64,000 nucleotides of DNA. It comes from Burkholderia cenocepacia. Lineage in GTDB: Bacteria; Pseudomonadota; Gammaproteobacteria; Burkholderiales; Burkholderiaceae. The position numbers were made by a program, and so were the translations under genes. Positions 48,805 through 57,960 of the stretch are shown one piece after another (within the stretch, counting starts at the first letter, position 1; each line of letters starts with the position of its first letter). Under the pieces are notes generated by a model. It was not told where the DNA came from. It ran no database searches and saw only the letters and a program-made list of their open reading frames with translations. The DNA is taken from positions 682,001-746,000 of the forward strand of contig NZ_UAQZ01000012.1 of assembly GCF_900446215.1 (NCBI RefSeq), given 5' to 3'.

Positions 48805-48921
48805 GCGTCTTACGCCCTGTTGCATTTTCGGGCACGCCGTAACACGGCGCCTGTCGGCCGTAATCGACCTTCCCGCATTGAACGAATACGCTCGCGTGAC
48901 TTGTTCAACCAGGAGGTTCCG

Positions 48922-49323
48922 ATGGCTGTCCCTACCGTTTCCCGTCGTATCGTTTCGCTCGCGCTGTTCGCCGCGGGCCTGTCGGCCGTCGTCGCCCCGT
49001 TTGCCGCGCAGGCCGACGAGATTCTCGTCGGCACGCCCGTGGTCGCGCCGCAGGGCCGCATGGTGATCGCGGAGCCGGTTGCCGTGCGCACCGAGGAAAT
49101 CGTCGTCGTCGCGCCGAATGCGCCACCGCCCGTGCGCTACGAGGTCGTACCGGCCATGCGCGTGGGCTATGTGTGGGAGCGCGGACACTGGCGCTGGGAT
49201 CATGGCCGCTACGTATGGATCGGCGGCCACTGGGAAACCGAGCGCGTCGGCATGCAATGGGTGCCGGGGCATTGGGACCAGCGCGGTCCGAACTGGTTCT
49301 GGACGCGTGGCCACTGGGCCTGA
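48922..49323 (+). CDS. Secreted GHW-repeat protein (YXWGXW-like)
   Basis: A 133-residue exported protein: signal peptide to about residue 32 (cleavage after AAQA), an acidic/hydrophobic segment, then four near-regular tryptophan repeats of the type x-GHW (RGHWRW, GGHWET, PGHWDQ, RGHWA). The pattern resembles the YXWGXW-repeat proteins common in Burkholderiales envelopes. AGGAGG precedes the ATG. Function unknown; probably periplasmic or outer-membrane associated. A tiny lipoprotein gene follows 12 bp later. Confidence 0.75.
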   Translation: MAVPTVSRRIVSLALFAAGLSAVVAPFAAQADEILVGTPVVAPQGRMVIAEPVAVRTEEIVVVAPNAPPPVRYEVVPAMRVGYVWERGHWRWDHGRYVWIGGHWETERVGMQWVPGHWDQRGPNWFWTRGHWA

Positions 49324-49335
49324 TGGAGGCGCGCG

Positions 49336-49446
49336 ATGAAAAGAACCGCAATCGCCATCGTGCTCGTCGCGATCACGCTGGCCGGGTGCATCGTCGTGCC
49401 GGCGCGGCCGGTCTACTACCGGCCGGCGCCCGTCGTGATCTATTGA
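49336..49446 (+). CDS. 36-residue lipoprotein
   Basis: A short open frame (MKRTAIAIVLVAITLAGCIV...) with a textbook lipobox LAGC at residues 15-18, leaving a mature peptide of 19 residues rich in Tyr, Arg and Pro (RPVYYRPAPVVIY). GGAGG sits seven bases before the ATG. It is 12 bp after the GHW-repeat gene, and its end overlaps the converging ClC gene by seven bases. Probably a real co-transcribed envelope lipoprotein; function unknown. Confidence 0.65.
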   Translation: MKRTAIAIVLVAITLAGCIVVPARPVYYRPAPVVIY

Positions 49447-51002
49447 GCGTCGCGCGGGCCGTGCTGTTGCGCCGGACCGTTCGCGTCGGTCGCAGCCGGT
49501 CCGGCATCGTGCGGCGCCGGCGCCGGCGCATGCGCGGCGCTGTCGGCTGCCGCAGTAGCGGCCGGCTCGCTGCCATCTTCGTCGCGCAGCGTATCGAGCG
49601 GATCGGCAGGGGCCGCGTTCGCGTCTTGGGGTTCGGTCACATCGGTCACGTTGCTCGCAGCGGCCGCCGCGGTTGCCGCGGCCGGTGCGGCGGCCGCGAC
49701 GGGCGGCGCGAGATAGCGCTGCGCGAGCGTTTCGTAGAGCGGCGGCGCGAAAAAGCGCGAGACGCGGCTCGATACCAGTGCGGTCGCCATCAGCGAAATC
49801 ACGAGCGCATGACCGTTGATCATTTCCATCACGATCACGAACGACGTGATCGGCGACTGCGTGACGGCGGCCAGATAGCCGACCATCGCGAGCGCGATCA
49901 GCATCGGCAGGCTCATGTTGGTGAACACCGCATGCAGCAGATTGCCGAAGCCGGCGCCGATCGACAGCGACGGCGCGAAGATCCCGCCCGGGATGCCCGG
50001 CAGGTACGACGCGACCATCGACACCATCTTCAGGAACGGATAGAACACCGACAACTGCTGGCTGCCGTCGAGCAGGCCGCGCGCTTCGGCGTAGCCGCTG
50101 CCGAACGTCGTGCCGCCGGACACGAGCCCCACGACGGCGATCGCGAAGCCGCACAGCGCGGCGAACGTGACCGGCCGCTCGCGATACAGGCCCAGCAGTT
50201 GCGCGGGCAGCCAACGCCCCGTGTTGAGCAGCAGCCAGCAGAACAGGCCGCCCGCGATGCCCGTCACGATCGCGGTGACCAGCACCGCGACCGCCAGCAG
50301 TTTCGGGAAATGGAGGCCCGTGTCGATGGTGCCGAAATACGTGTAGTTGCCGTTCAGGCCGAGCGCGACCACGCCGGCGAGGATGATCGCGGTGATCAAT
50401 ACGCCGCTGGCGCGCGCGGAGAAGCTGCGGGTCAGCTCCTCGATCGCGAACACGATGCCGGCGAGCGGCGTATTGAATGCGGCCGACAGCCCGGCCGCCG
50501 CGCCGGCCAGCACCAGCTGGCGTTCGATCTGCGCGTTCGAGCGCGGGTAGAAGCGCCGCAGGTTGAACATCAGCGCCGCGCCGACCTGTACCGTCGGCCC
50601 TTCGCGACCGATCGTGAAGCCGCCGAGGATGCCGAGGAACGAGATCAGTATCTTGCCGAACAGGATGCGCAGCGTCAGCAGCCGGGCGCCGAATGCGCTC
50701 GGGCGCGCATGCAGCGTCGCGATCACCTGCGGGATGCCGCTGCCCTCGGCGCCGCGGAAGAAACGGCGCGTGACCCACACCGACATCGCGGCGATCGCCG
50801 GCGTCAGCAGCAGCGGCAGCCAGACGGCGTGATCGCGCATCGCGCGGAAAGTCTCGTAGCCCCAGTCGATCAACCGGGCGTACAGTACGGCGGCGAGGCC
50901 GACGACGATCGCGCCGAGCCAGAAAACACCATATTGGCGCCAGATTCGCAGCGAGCGGCGGGTGAGGGCGGGGAACAGCGAGGGAAGGGCGGGGCGCGGC
51001 AT
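49440..51002 (-). CDS. ClC-type chloride channel or antiporter
   Basis: A 520-residue protein with the ClC pore motifs GAEGSGIPQ (GSGIP type), GREGPTVQ with the gating glutamate, and GIPGGIFAPSLSIGAGFG. About 18 membrane-embedded helices occupy residues 20-430. The last 85 residues are a low-complexity Ala/Pro/Asp tail with no CBS domain. Moves chloride, possibly in exchange for protons. It converges with the small lipoprotein gene. Confidence 0.92.
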   Translation of the reverse strand: MPRPALPSLFPALTRRSLRIWRQYGVFWLGAIVVGLAAVLYARLIDWGYETFRAMRDHAVWLPLLLTPAIAAMSVWVTRRFFRGAEGSGIPQVIATLHARPSAFGARLLTLRILFGKILISFLGILGGFTIGREGPTVQVGAALMFNLRRFYPRSNAQIERQLVLAGAAAGLSAAFNTPLAGIVFAIEELTRSFSARASGVLITAIILAGVVALGLNGNYTYFGTIDTGLHFPKLLAVAVLVTAIVTGIAGGLFCWLLLNTGRWLPAQLLGLYRERPVTFAALCGFAIAVVGLVSGGTTFGSGYAEARGLLDGSQQLSVFYPFLKMVSMVASYLPGIPGGIFAPSLSIGAGFGNLLHAVFTNMSLPMLIALAMVGYLAAVTQSPITSFVIVMEMINGHALVISLMATALVSSRVSRFFAPPLYETLAQRYLAPPVAAAAPAAATAAAAASNVTDVTEPQDANAAPADPLDTLRDEDGSEPAATAAADSAAHAPAPAPHDAGPAATDANGPAQQHGPRDAQ

Positions 51003-51192
51003 TGGCTCGGGCCGGAGGCAAAGAATGAATTATAAAAAGAACCGGATGCCAGCGGGGACGACAAACGCCCGCAAGGCGCGACAAAAATTCACAAAAGAGA
51101 TGCAATTTGTTGCAAATGTAATGTTGACGTAATGTATGCGCACCGCAACCGTCGTTAGCATGCCGAATGGCCAGTCAGGAATACCGCACATC

Positions 51193-52188
51193 GTGAAACG
51201 CATTCTTATCGTAAAAGTGACATCGCTCGGCGACGTCGTCGAGACGCTGCCCGTCGTCGCCGACCTGCATCGCGCCTTTCCCGGCGTGTCGGTCGACTGG
51301 GCCGTGGACGAATCGTGTGCGGAGATCGTGCGCTGGCATCCGGGAGTGAGCACCGTCCTGTGCGCGCCGCTGCGCCGCTTCAAGAAAATGCGCAACGCCG
51401 GCGACCTGAAGGCGATCTCGGCGTCGATCGGTGCGCTGCGTGCGCACCGCTACGACGCGGTCATCGATCTGCACGGCGTCTACAAGAGCGCGATCATTGC
51501 GGCGCTGGCGCGCGCCGGGCGCCGCGTCGGTTACCGGACCCCGGATCTCGGCGAGACAGGGGCGCGTTTTGCGTATTCGCATCGTTTTGGCCCGAAGCCT
51601 GCATGCGATGCGTGGCACGGCATGCGCATCAGCGCGGGCGAAGCGCTCGGCTATGCGCCCGAGGGTATCGCCTCGTACGGGATCGAACCGCCCGACGTCA
51701 CGTTGCCGCCCGCAGTTAACGAGGGTGCGCCGTTCATGCTGCTGTTCCACGCGACGTCGAATTCCGACAAGAAATGGCCGACCGGCCATTGGGTTGAACT
51801 GGCTACCCGGATGATGGCGCGCGGCTTGCGCGTGCTGCTGCCATGGGGCTCGTCGTCCGAGCACCGCGACGCGCAGGAGATCGCGATGCAGGCGCCTGGC
51901 GCGGTCGTGCTGCCGGCCATGTCGCTGGGCGAACTCGCCGCGACGATGAGCCGGGCGGCGCTGGTCATCGGTGTTGATACGGGGATGGTGCATCTGTCGC
52001 ACGCGCTGCGGCGTCCGACGGTGATGATTTTCGTGGCCACCTCGCGCGCCCACTTCGGCATCGGCGGCGCACCGCACGCGCTGTCGATCGGTGAGTCCGG
52101 CGCCGCGCCGAGCGTGGACGACGCGATGAAGGCAATCGATACCGTGGGACCGGTCTACGACGTGTTGCCGGTGCGGGCGGTAGCCTGA
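51193..52188 (+). CDS. waaC: Lipopolysaccharide heptosyltransferase I-like (GT9)
   Basis: A 331-residue GT-B glycosyltransferase: KRILIVKVTSLGDVVETLPVVADLHRAFP, IDLHGVYKSAIIAALARAGRRVGYR, LFHATSNSDKKWPTGHWVELATRM and VIGVDTGMVHLSHALRRPTVMIF. These are the hallmarks of WaaC/RfaC, which adds the first heptose to Kdo of the LPS inner core. GTG at 51193 matches family length; an ATG 11 codons upstream is an alternative and neither has an ideal ribosome site. No other LPS gene is adjacent, and sequence differs somewhat from the usual waaC, so a paralogue is possible. Confidence 0.8.
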   Translation: MKRILIVKVTSLGDVVETLPVVADLHRAFPGVSVDWAVDESCAEIVRWHPGVSTVLCAPLRRFKKMRNAGDLKAISASIGALRAHRYDAVIDLHGVYKSAIIAALARAGRRVGYRTPDLGETGARFAYSHRFGPKPACDAWHGMRISAGEALGYAPEGIASYGIEPPDVTLPPAVNEGAPFMLLFHATSNSDKKWPTGHWVELATRMMARGLRVLLPWGSSSEHRDAQEIAMQAPGAVVLPAMSLGELAATMSRAALVIGVDTGMVHLSHALRRPTVMIFVATSRAHFGIGGAPHALSIGESGAAPSVDDAMKAIDTVGPVYDVLPVRAVA

Positions 52189-52204
52189 CGGCTGCCGGGC
52201 GGAG

Positions 52205-52384
52205 TTACGCCAGCAGCGCCTCGACCGTGACGACGGCGGCGATCGCCGCGAGATTCGCCAGCAGCGCCTCGAACACGAGGCCGCGCCAGGTCTTTGGCCG
52301 GAACCGCAGCGCGAGCAGCAACGCGCCACCCAGCGCGAGCGCGAGGATCAGGACGAGGTCGGCATTGGCGAGGCGGATATTCAT
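52205..52384 (-). CDS. 59-residue single- or double-helix membrane protein
   Basis: MNIRLANADLVLILALALGGALLLALRF... has one clear membrane helix (about residues 10-28) and a second hydrophobic stretch near the C-terminus (LLANLAAIAAVVTVEALLA). AGGAG precedes the ATG at 52384. No recognised family; function unknown. It converges with the heptosyltransferase gene. Confidence 0.55.
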   Translation of the reverse strand: MNIRLANADLVLILALALGGALLLALRFRPKTWRGLVFEALLANLAAIAAVVTVEALLA

Positions 52385-52486
52385 CGCGGCGGCTCCTTGT
52401 CGGGGCGGGACCGGGCGCGCGACGACGCGCCCAGGATCGAGTATAGGCATCGCCCGCCGCCGCACAACCCGGGTCGCCCCGGAGGG

Positions 52487-53797
52487 TCAGACGAGCGATG
52501 CGTCGCGCGTTTCGCGCATCAGCAGTACGCCGATCAGGCTGATCGCCGCCGCGACCGACACGTAACCGCCGACCCACGACAGGCCGCCGCGCGCAGCCAG
52601 CAGTTGCGCGATATACGGTGCGATCGACGCGCCGAGAATCCCGCCGAGGTTGTACGCGACGCCCGCGCCCGTATAGCGGACGTTGGTCGGGAACAGTTCC
52701 GGCAGCAGCGCGCCCATCGGTGCGAACGTCACGCCCATCAGGAACAGCTCGATCGTCAGGAACAGCGCGACGAGCGGCATCGACCCGCTGCCGAGCAGCG
52801 GCTCCATCGCGAACCCCGACAGCAGCGCGGCGATCGCGCCGACGACCAGCACCGGCTTGCGGCCGAAGCGGTCCGACGCCCATGCGGACAGCGGCGTCGC
52901 GAGCCCCATGAAGACGACCGCGAAACACAGCAGGCCGAGGAAGCTCTGGCGCGGAATATGCAGCGCCGACACGCCGTACGACAGCGAGAACACCGTCGAG
53001 ATGTAGAACAGCGTGTAGCAGACGACCATCGCGAGCGCACCGAGCAGCGTCGGCTGCCAGTGCTGCGTGACGAGCGTCGCGACCGGCACGCGCACGCGCT
53101 CGTTGCGCTCGAGGGCCGCCTGGAACGCGGGCGTTTCGGTGATCTTGAGCCGCACGTACAGCCCGAGCGCGACGAGCACCGCGCTGACGAGGAACGGAAT
53201 GCGCCAGCCCCAGCTGCGGAACTGCTCGTCGGACAGCGACAGCGCGAGCGCGAAGAACAGCCCGTTCGACATCAGGAAGCCGACCGACGGCCCCAGTTGC
53301 GGGAACATCCCGAACCAGCCGCGCTTGCCCTGCGGCGCATGCTCGGTCGCGAGCAGCGCCGCGCCGCCCCATTCGCCGCCCAGGCCGATCCCCTGACCGA
53401 AGCGCAGCACGCACAGCAGCACCGGCGCGAGCGCGCCGATCGCGTCGTAGCCGGGCACGAAGCCGATTGCGGTGGTGGACACGCCCATCACGAGCAGCGA
53501 GGCGACGAGCGTCGACTTGCGGCCGATACGGTCGCCGAAGTGCCCGAACAGGAACGAGCCGATCGGGCGTGCGATGAACGCGATGCCGAACGTGACGAAT
53601 GCGGACAGCGCCTGCGCCGTCGCGGAGCCGTGCGGGAAGAACACGGGGCCGATGACGAGCGCGGCGGCCGTCGCGTACACGTAGAAGTCGTAGAACTCGA
53701 TCGCGGTGCCGATGAAGCTCGCGAACACGATGCGCCGGTGGCTGACGGCGCCGGCCGAACCGGTTGCGTGTGCAACGGCCGGGGGGGATGCGGACAT
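52487..53797 (-). CDS. MHS-family MFS metabolite:proton symporter
   Basis: A 436-residue transporter of the ShiA/ProP type: ASFIGTAIEFYDFYVYATAAALVIGPVFF in helix 1, GSFLFGHFGDRIGRKSTLV in loop 2-3, RFGQGIGLGGEWGGAALLATEHAP in helix 4 and ASDRFGRKPVLVVG in loop 8-9. Imports a carboxylate, betaine or similar compound; the substrate is not determinable. Start MSASPPAV at 53797; upstream in-frame residues are Arg/Pro-rich and not conserved-looking. Confidence 0.88.
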   Translation of the reverse strand: MSASPPAVAHATGSAGAVSHRRIVFASFIGTAIEFYDFYVYATAAALVIGPVFFPHGSATAQALSAFVTFGIAFIARPIGSFLFGHFGDRIGRKSTLVASLLVMGVSTTAIGFVPGYDAIGALAPVLLCVLRFGQGIGLGGEWGGAALLATEHAPQGKRGWFGMFPQLGPSVGFLMSNGLFFALALSLSDEQFRSWGWRIPFLVSAVLVALGLYVRLKITETPAFQAALERNERVRVPVATLVTQHWQPTLLGALAMVVCYTLFYISTVFSLSYGVSALHIPRQSFLGLLCFAVVFMGLATPLSAWASDRFGRKPVLVVGAIAALLSGFAMEPLLGSGSMPLVALFLTIELFLMGVTFAPMGALLPELFPTNVRYTGAGVAYNLGGILGASIAPYIAQLLAARGGLSWVGGYVSVAAAISLIGVLLMRETRDASLV

Positions 53798-54054
53798 GGA
53801 TGTCTCCGTTTTGTCGTTGGGGCGGTCGGCTGAGCGTGCGCTCGGGCAGGCGACGACCTGCCGGGCGCAGCCGAGCAGAGGATGATGCGGATGACGCGGT
53901 GGCGGCGTGGACGCGCGCCGTGGCGCGGACGTCACCCGCCGGTCGACGATGGAGACGGGTACGTCGCCGCCGCCCGGTGCCGGCGTGGTCGGCTCGCTTG
54001 CCGGGTGGGGCGCGCGAACGCACGCGCGGCGTGATGGCCGCGCGAGTGCGGAAA

Positions 54055-54084
54055 ATTATAGCCAGCGCCGCCGCTCACCGGCAA
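54055..54084 (-). promoter_or_regulatory. Promoter upstream of the MHS transporter
   Basis: On the minus strand TTGCCG (plus 54079-54084) and TATAAT (plus 54055-54060) are 18 bp apart and read towards the MHS transporter, about 250 bp away. The rest of the gene-free 53798-54102 stretch is GC-rich and shows nothing else I can support. Confidence 0.5.
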
Positions 54085-54102
54085 TCGGGCTGCGGCGGCG
54101 CG

Positions 54103-54594
54103 TCAATCGATCGATTGCGCCTGCGCGGAGGCGGTGCTTTGCAGCTGGAAGTGGCCGTCGTCGTTGAAGAGCCAGCCTTCCATCAGTTCGAGCCGGCCGT
54201 TGCCGTCGAGCAGCCGCGACGGCGGGGCCGGCAGCGGTGCCGAGCGGCGCAGCGACGCGAGCGCGAGCGCTTCCGCTTCGCTGTCGCCGTTGCTGCGGTA
54301 GACGGATGCGTTCACCACGCGGCCGCTGCCATCGACGGTGAAGGCGACGACGACGAGCGAACGCAGCATCGCCTGCGGTGTGCCGTGCAGCATGCCGGAC
54401 GGATTGCGTTCGGCGACACGATGGGCAACCTCGACGCGATACTGGTCGAGGCTGCCGCTGCGGGTGACCGACGGAATCGTCAGGACCGAGCGTAGCGACG
54501 AGGGCGGCGTGATCGTGCACGCGGCAAGCAGGGCGACGACGGCCAGCGTCGCAACACGAAGCCGCGCGACGCGCGGACGGAGAAGGGGGCGCAT
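54103..54594 (-). CDS. Putative lipoprotein with TonB-C-like domain
   Basis: A 163-residue protein with a lipoprotein-type signal (VALLAAC, cysteine near residue 26) and a C-terminal part (SLVVVAFTVDGSGRVVNASVYRSNGDSEAEALALASLRRSAPLPAPP) that matches the TonB C-terminal pattern of a beta strand, GxV and a final helix with PxPP. No transmembrane-Pro-rich arm as in true TonB. The start is uncertain; the frame stays open upstream and no ribosome site is clear. Function unknown. Confidence 0.6.
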   Translation of the reverse strand: MRPLLRPRVARLRVATLAVVALLAACTITPPSSLRSVLTIPSVTRSGSLDQYRVEVAHRVAERNPSGMLHGTPQAMLRSLVVVAFTVDGSGRVVNASVYRSNGDSEAEALALASLRRSAPLPAPPSRLLDGNGRLELMEGWLFNDDGHFQLQSTASAQAQSID

Positions 54595-54891
54595 GAGGTG
54601 ATGGCCAGGAGGGACGATAAAAAAATGATAGGCGTACCGGCGCGCGGCGATATGGGGAGAAACGCATAACGCGCGGGACCGGTCGCTGCTATTGCTGATG
54701 ATGACGGCCGGGTGCCGCGTCGTACCTTGCACATCGCGATGTGACGCGCCAGGTGACAGCGTGCGCGGTGGACGCGCCTGTTGGAAGATTGAAAGCGATG
54801 GCGTGCAGCGTTCGTCCGGCCGGGCGACGCGGTCATCTGATGCGGCAACCTCGGCTTGCCGCGCGCACGCTGGCAAGCGATGCCGGCCGGC

Positions 54892-55185
54892 TCAGAAGCC
54901 GTGCGTGACGAGCGACAGTACCGACAGGTCGGGATGCGTGCCGTCGATGATGCTCTTGCCGATGTGCACGGCTTCGCGGGTGGCCTCGTCGAGGCTCGCG
55001 AAGCTTTCCTCGCCGTCCGCGTGGAACGGCACCGCATGGCCGGGCAGCGCGGGATTCACGCCCGGATGGCACACGTAGCCGGTGTAGGTATAGCGCGTGT
55101 CGCTGCCGGGCATCGCGGCCGGCACGACATGGATCTCGAAGCCTTCGTAATCGACGGGTTCCGTCGCGCTCGACAGGTCGGTCAT
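54892..55185 (-). CDS. Conserved hypothetical protein, 97 residues
   Basis: MTDLSSATEPVDYEGFEIHVVPAAMPGSDTRYTYTGYVCHPG... is a small acidic soluble protein with a C-terminal EATREAVHIGKSIID helix. GGAGA precedes the ATG. It fits the codon bias of its neighbours, so it is probably real. I do not recognise a family. Confidence 0.55.
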   Translation of the reverse strand: MTDLSSATEPVDYEGFEIHVVPAAMPGSDTRYTYTGYVCHPGVNPALPGHAVPFHADGEESFASLDEATREAVHIGKSIIDGTHPDLSVLSLVTHGF

Positions 55186-55415
55186 GGCGATCTCCGTGTG
55201 CCGCGCGCAGGGTGACGCGTGCGGCATCGAATACGCGGCGGCGTTCGTGTCGCCGTGTTGAACGAATTCTAGGCGATGGCGGGGCGGGCCGGGAGGCGTC
55301 CGGCGCGGTGCGACGCAACGACGGGCCGCTGCCGGGCCCGTGGCTCAGATGCCGCGCGAGGTTCGGCACGAACGCGCGTGCAGCTCCGATGGACGGGTTC
55401 GCGCGCCGCGCTGCG

Positions 55416-55811
55416 TCATTGTTTGCAGCGCGCGTTCTTGCGCTGCACGACGATGATCACCGGGTATTTCTGGCCATGATCGAGCTCCACGCGCGCCACG
55501 ACGGTCAGCGTCGCGGGATCGGAATCGTCGTACACGCTGACCTGTTCGTTGCGCAGATAGGTCACGCCGGTGCAGTTCGACGTGCGTCCGTCGTCGCCGA
55601 CCTTGCACTGGAGGTCGTTGTCCTTCAGGTAGTTGTAGGGCGACGGGCTCGCGAGGTATTCGCTCAGGCCGCGCGGCGAGCCGCCGACGCCGGTCACGTA
55701 CGCGATCGCGCACGACGCCTGCGCGTCGCTGCCGGAGGCGGTGTCGGCCGCTGCATGCATGCTGGCGGCGGCCAGCACGGCGACGAGCGACGAGACGAGG
55801 AAGGGCTTCAT
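55416..55811 (-). CDS. Exported hypothetical protein, 131 residues
   Basis: It has a signal peptide (MKPFLVSSLVAVLAAASMHAAA, cleavage about residue 22) and a mature domain with four cysteines (one near the N-terminus, DLQCKV, NCTG and the C-terminal RCKQ), suggesting disulfides in the periplasm. No family recognised. It lies downstream of tRNA-Ser(UGA) on the same strand, beyond the tRNA terminator. Confidence 0.6.
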   Translation of the reverse strand: MKPFLVSSLVAVLAAASMHAAADTASGSDAQASCAIAYVTGVGGSPRGLSEYLASPSPYNYLKDNDLQCKVGDDGRTSNCTGVTYLRNEQVSVYDDSDPATLTVVARVELDHGQKYPVIIVVQRKNARCKQ

Positions 55812-55907
55812 GACGTGGATTTCCCGTTTCGCGAATCGGAGCGCCGGATTGTAACGGCATCCGGCGGGGCGCGTCGGGAAGTGCGGGGCGCACGCGCGCG
55901 GACAAAC

Positions 55908-55940
55908 AAAAACCCCGTCATTCTGCGAATGGACGGGGTT
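55908..55940 (-). terminator. Rho-independent terminator of tRNA-Ser(UGA)
   Basis: On the minus strand AACCCCGTC and GACGGGGTT pair and end in a T run (plus A run 55908-55912). It lies 13 nt past the tRNA 3' end. Confidence 0.9.
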
Positions 55941-55952
55941 CGGCGAACTTCC

Positions 55953-56040
55953 TGGCGGAAGCGGTGAGATTCGAACTCACGGACAGTTTCCCGTCGCTGG
56001 TTTTCAAGACCAGTGCCTTAAACCGCTCGGCCACGCTTCC
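55953..56040 (-). tRNA. serT: tRNA-Ser, anticodon UGA
   Basis: An 88-nt class II tRNA with encoded CCA. The acceptor GGAAGCG pairs with CGCTTCC, the anticodon arm CTGGT/ACCAG holds loop CTTGAAA (anticodon TGA), a long variable arm is present, and the T arm has GAGTTCGAATCTC. Reads UCA and other UCN codons. Symbol by analogy with E. coli. Confidence 0.95.
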
Positions 56041-56084
56041 ACACGAGGCGGCATTGTAACCGAAATGCCGCCTCGTTCATGCGT

Positions 56085-57299
56085 TCAGTCGTCGCGCAGG
56101 AACAATTCCTGCAGGTCGTTGAGGAAACGCTGGCCAAGCGGCGTCGGCGCGATTTGCGTGAAATCGCGCGTGATCAGTCCGCGCCGCTCCGCTTCCTTCA
56201 GCGCCGGCTCGATCGTGCTCATCGGCAGGCCGGTGCGTTCCGCGAAGCTGTGCACGGGGAAGCCCTCGACGAGCCGCAGCGTGTTCAGCATGAATTCGAA
56301 CGGCAGGTCGCGCGCGCCGACTTCGCGCTCTTCCTGCACGGCCGCGCCGGCCTTCGCCTGCTCGATGAAGGTCGCCGGATGCTTGTAGCGTGCCTGCCGC
56401 AGGATCCGGTTCGGGAACGACAGCTTCGTATGGGCGCCCGCGCCGATGCCGAGATAGTCGCCGAAGCGCCAGTAGTTCAGGTTGTGCTTGCACTGATGAT
56501 TCGGCTTCGCGTACGCGGACACTTCGTAGCGCCCGTAGCCGGCTTCGGCCGTGCGCGCATGGATCCATTCCTGCATGTCGGCTGACGCGTCGTCGTCGGG
56601 GACCACCGGCGGGAACTTCGCGAACAGCGTATTCGGCTCGAGCGTCAGGTGATACAGCGACAGGTGCGGCGGCGCGAACGACAGCGCGGTCTCGATGTCG
56701 GTGCGGCATTCGTCGAGCGTCTGGTTCGGCAATGCGAACATCAGGTCGAGGTTGAAGTTGTCGAAGTTCTTCGCGGCGATCTCGACGGCCGCGCGTGCCT
56801 GCGCGGTGTCGTGAATCCGGCCGAGCGCCTTCAAATGCCCCTCGTTGAAGCTCTGGATGCCGACCGACAGGCGGTTCACGCCGCTTGCGCGGAACTGCGC
56901 GAACTTCGCGGCTTCGAATGTGCCCGGATTCGCCTCGAGCGTGATCTCGGCATCGGCGTCGAGCGGCAAGAGCGCGCGCACGTCGGACAGCATCCGGTCG
57001 AGACCGGCCGCCGACAGCAGGCTCGGCGTGCCGCCGCCGATGAACACGGTATGCACCTGCCGGCCCCACACGAGCGGCAGCGCCTGCTCGAGATCGGCGC
57101 GCAACGCGTCGAGATACTCGGTTTCCGGAAACCGCTCGCCTTTCCATTCGTGCGAGTTGAAATCGCAGTACGGGCACTTGCGCACGCACCACGGGAAATG
57201 CACGTACAGCGCGAGCGGTGGCAGCGACGTGAGGCGCACCTGGCCGGGCGACGTGAAGGTCGCGACGACGCGCGCGCCGGTTTCCGCAGCCTGGCTCAT
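56085..57299 (-). CDS. hemW: Radical SAM haem chaperone HemW
   Basis: A 404-residue protein of the HemN-like group. The radical SAM cluster ligands are Cys38, Cys42 and Cys45 (CVRKCPYC), followed by FIGGGTPSLL, ITLEANPGTFE and SVGIQSFNEGHLKALGR. The C-terminal HemN_C domain starts near residue 300. It has the HemW-type spacing and position (after rph-rdgB) and so should be a haem chaperone, not a coproporphyrinogen oxidase. Confidence 0.93.
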   Translation of the reverse strand: MSQAAETGARVVATFTSPGQVRLTSLPPLALYVHFPWCVRKCPYCDFNSHEWKGERFPETEYLDALRADLEQALPLVWGRQVHTVFIGGGTPSLLSAAGLDRMLSDVRALLPLDADAEITLEANPGTFEAAKFAQFRASGVNRLSVGIQSFNEGHLKALGRIHDTAQARAAVEIAAKNFDNFNLDLMFALPNQTLDECRTDIETALSFAPPHLSLYHLTLEPNTLFAKFPPVVPDDDASADMQEWIHARTAEAGYGRYEVSAYAKPNHQCKHNLNYWRFGDYLGIGAGAHTKLSFPNRILRQARYKHPATFIEQAKAGAAVQEEREVGARDLPFEFMLNTLRLVEGFPVHSFAERTGLPMSTIEPALKEAERRGLITRDFTQIAPTPLGQRFLNDLQELFLRDD

Positions 57300-57333
57300 G
57301 CGGCCTCCCGCAGCGAATGGGTGTCGGGTACGG

Positions 57334-57960
57334 TCATGCTTCCTCCGCGAGCCGCGCGAGCAACGCCTTCAGCGCCAGCGCGCGATGGCTGTGCGTGTTC
57401 TTCACGGTGGGTTCGAGTTCGGCGGCCGTCGCGCCGAGCGACGGCAGGTAGAAATACGGGTCGTAGCCGAATCCGTGTTCGCCGCGCGGCGTGTCGACGA
57501 TCTCGCCGGCCCAGCGACCTTCGGCGAACAGCGGCTCCGGGTCGTCCGCATGGCGGACGAGCGCGAGCACGCAACAGTAGTATGCGCGCCGGTCGTCGAT
57601 GCCGCGCAGTTGCTCGACGAGATACGCGTTGTTCGCCGCGTCGCCCTTGTCGCGGCCCGCGCGCTGCGCGTAGCGGGCCGAATAGACGCCCGGCGCGCCG
57701 CGCAGCACGCGCACGCACAGGCCCGAATCGTCGGCGATCGCCGGCAGCCCGGTGAGCCGCGACGCGTGACGCGCCTTGGTCAGCGCGTTCTCGATGAACG
57801 TGCCGAACGGCTCTTCCGCCTCGGGCACCGCGAGGTCGCCCTGCGGGACGATCTCGATGCCGACCGTCGAGAACAGCGCGGTGAATTCGCGCAGCTTGCC
57901 CGGGTTGTTCGACGCGAGAACGATGCGCGACAGCGGCGCGACGGTGCGGTCGTCAGGCAT
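57334..57960 (-). CDS. rdgB: dITP/XTP pyrophosphatase RdgB (HAM1)
   Basis: A 208-residue protein with [50 protein letters not shown] and [11 protein letters not shown], the Ham1 motifs. Hydrolyses non-canonical purine triphosphates to keep them out of DNA. Its start lies eight bases inside the rph end, so it is coupled to rph; hemW follows after 34 bp. Confidence 0.96.
   Translation of the reverse strand: MPDDRTVAPLSRIVLASNNPGKLREFTALFSTVGIEIVPQGDLAVPEAEEPFGTFIENALTKARHASRLTGLPAIADDSGLCVRVLRGAPGVYSARYAQRAGRDKGDAANNAYLVEQLRGIDDRRAYYCCVLALVRHADDPEPLFAEGRWAGEIVDTPRGEHGFGYDPYFYLPSLGATAAELEPTVKNTHSHRALALKALLARLAEEA

Noticed and set aside
49173-51035. 620-residue open frame on the plus strand
   Set aside because: Antisense to the ClC gene, whose pore motifs are all intact; the translation is Arg/His/Asp-rich noise.
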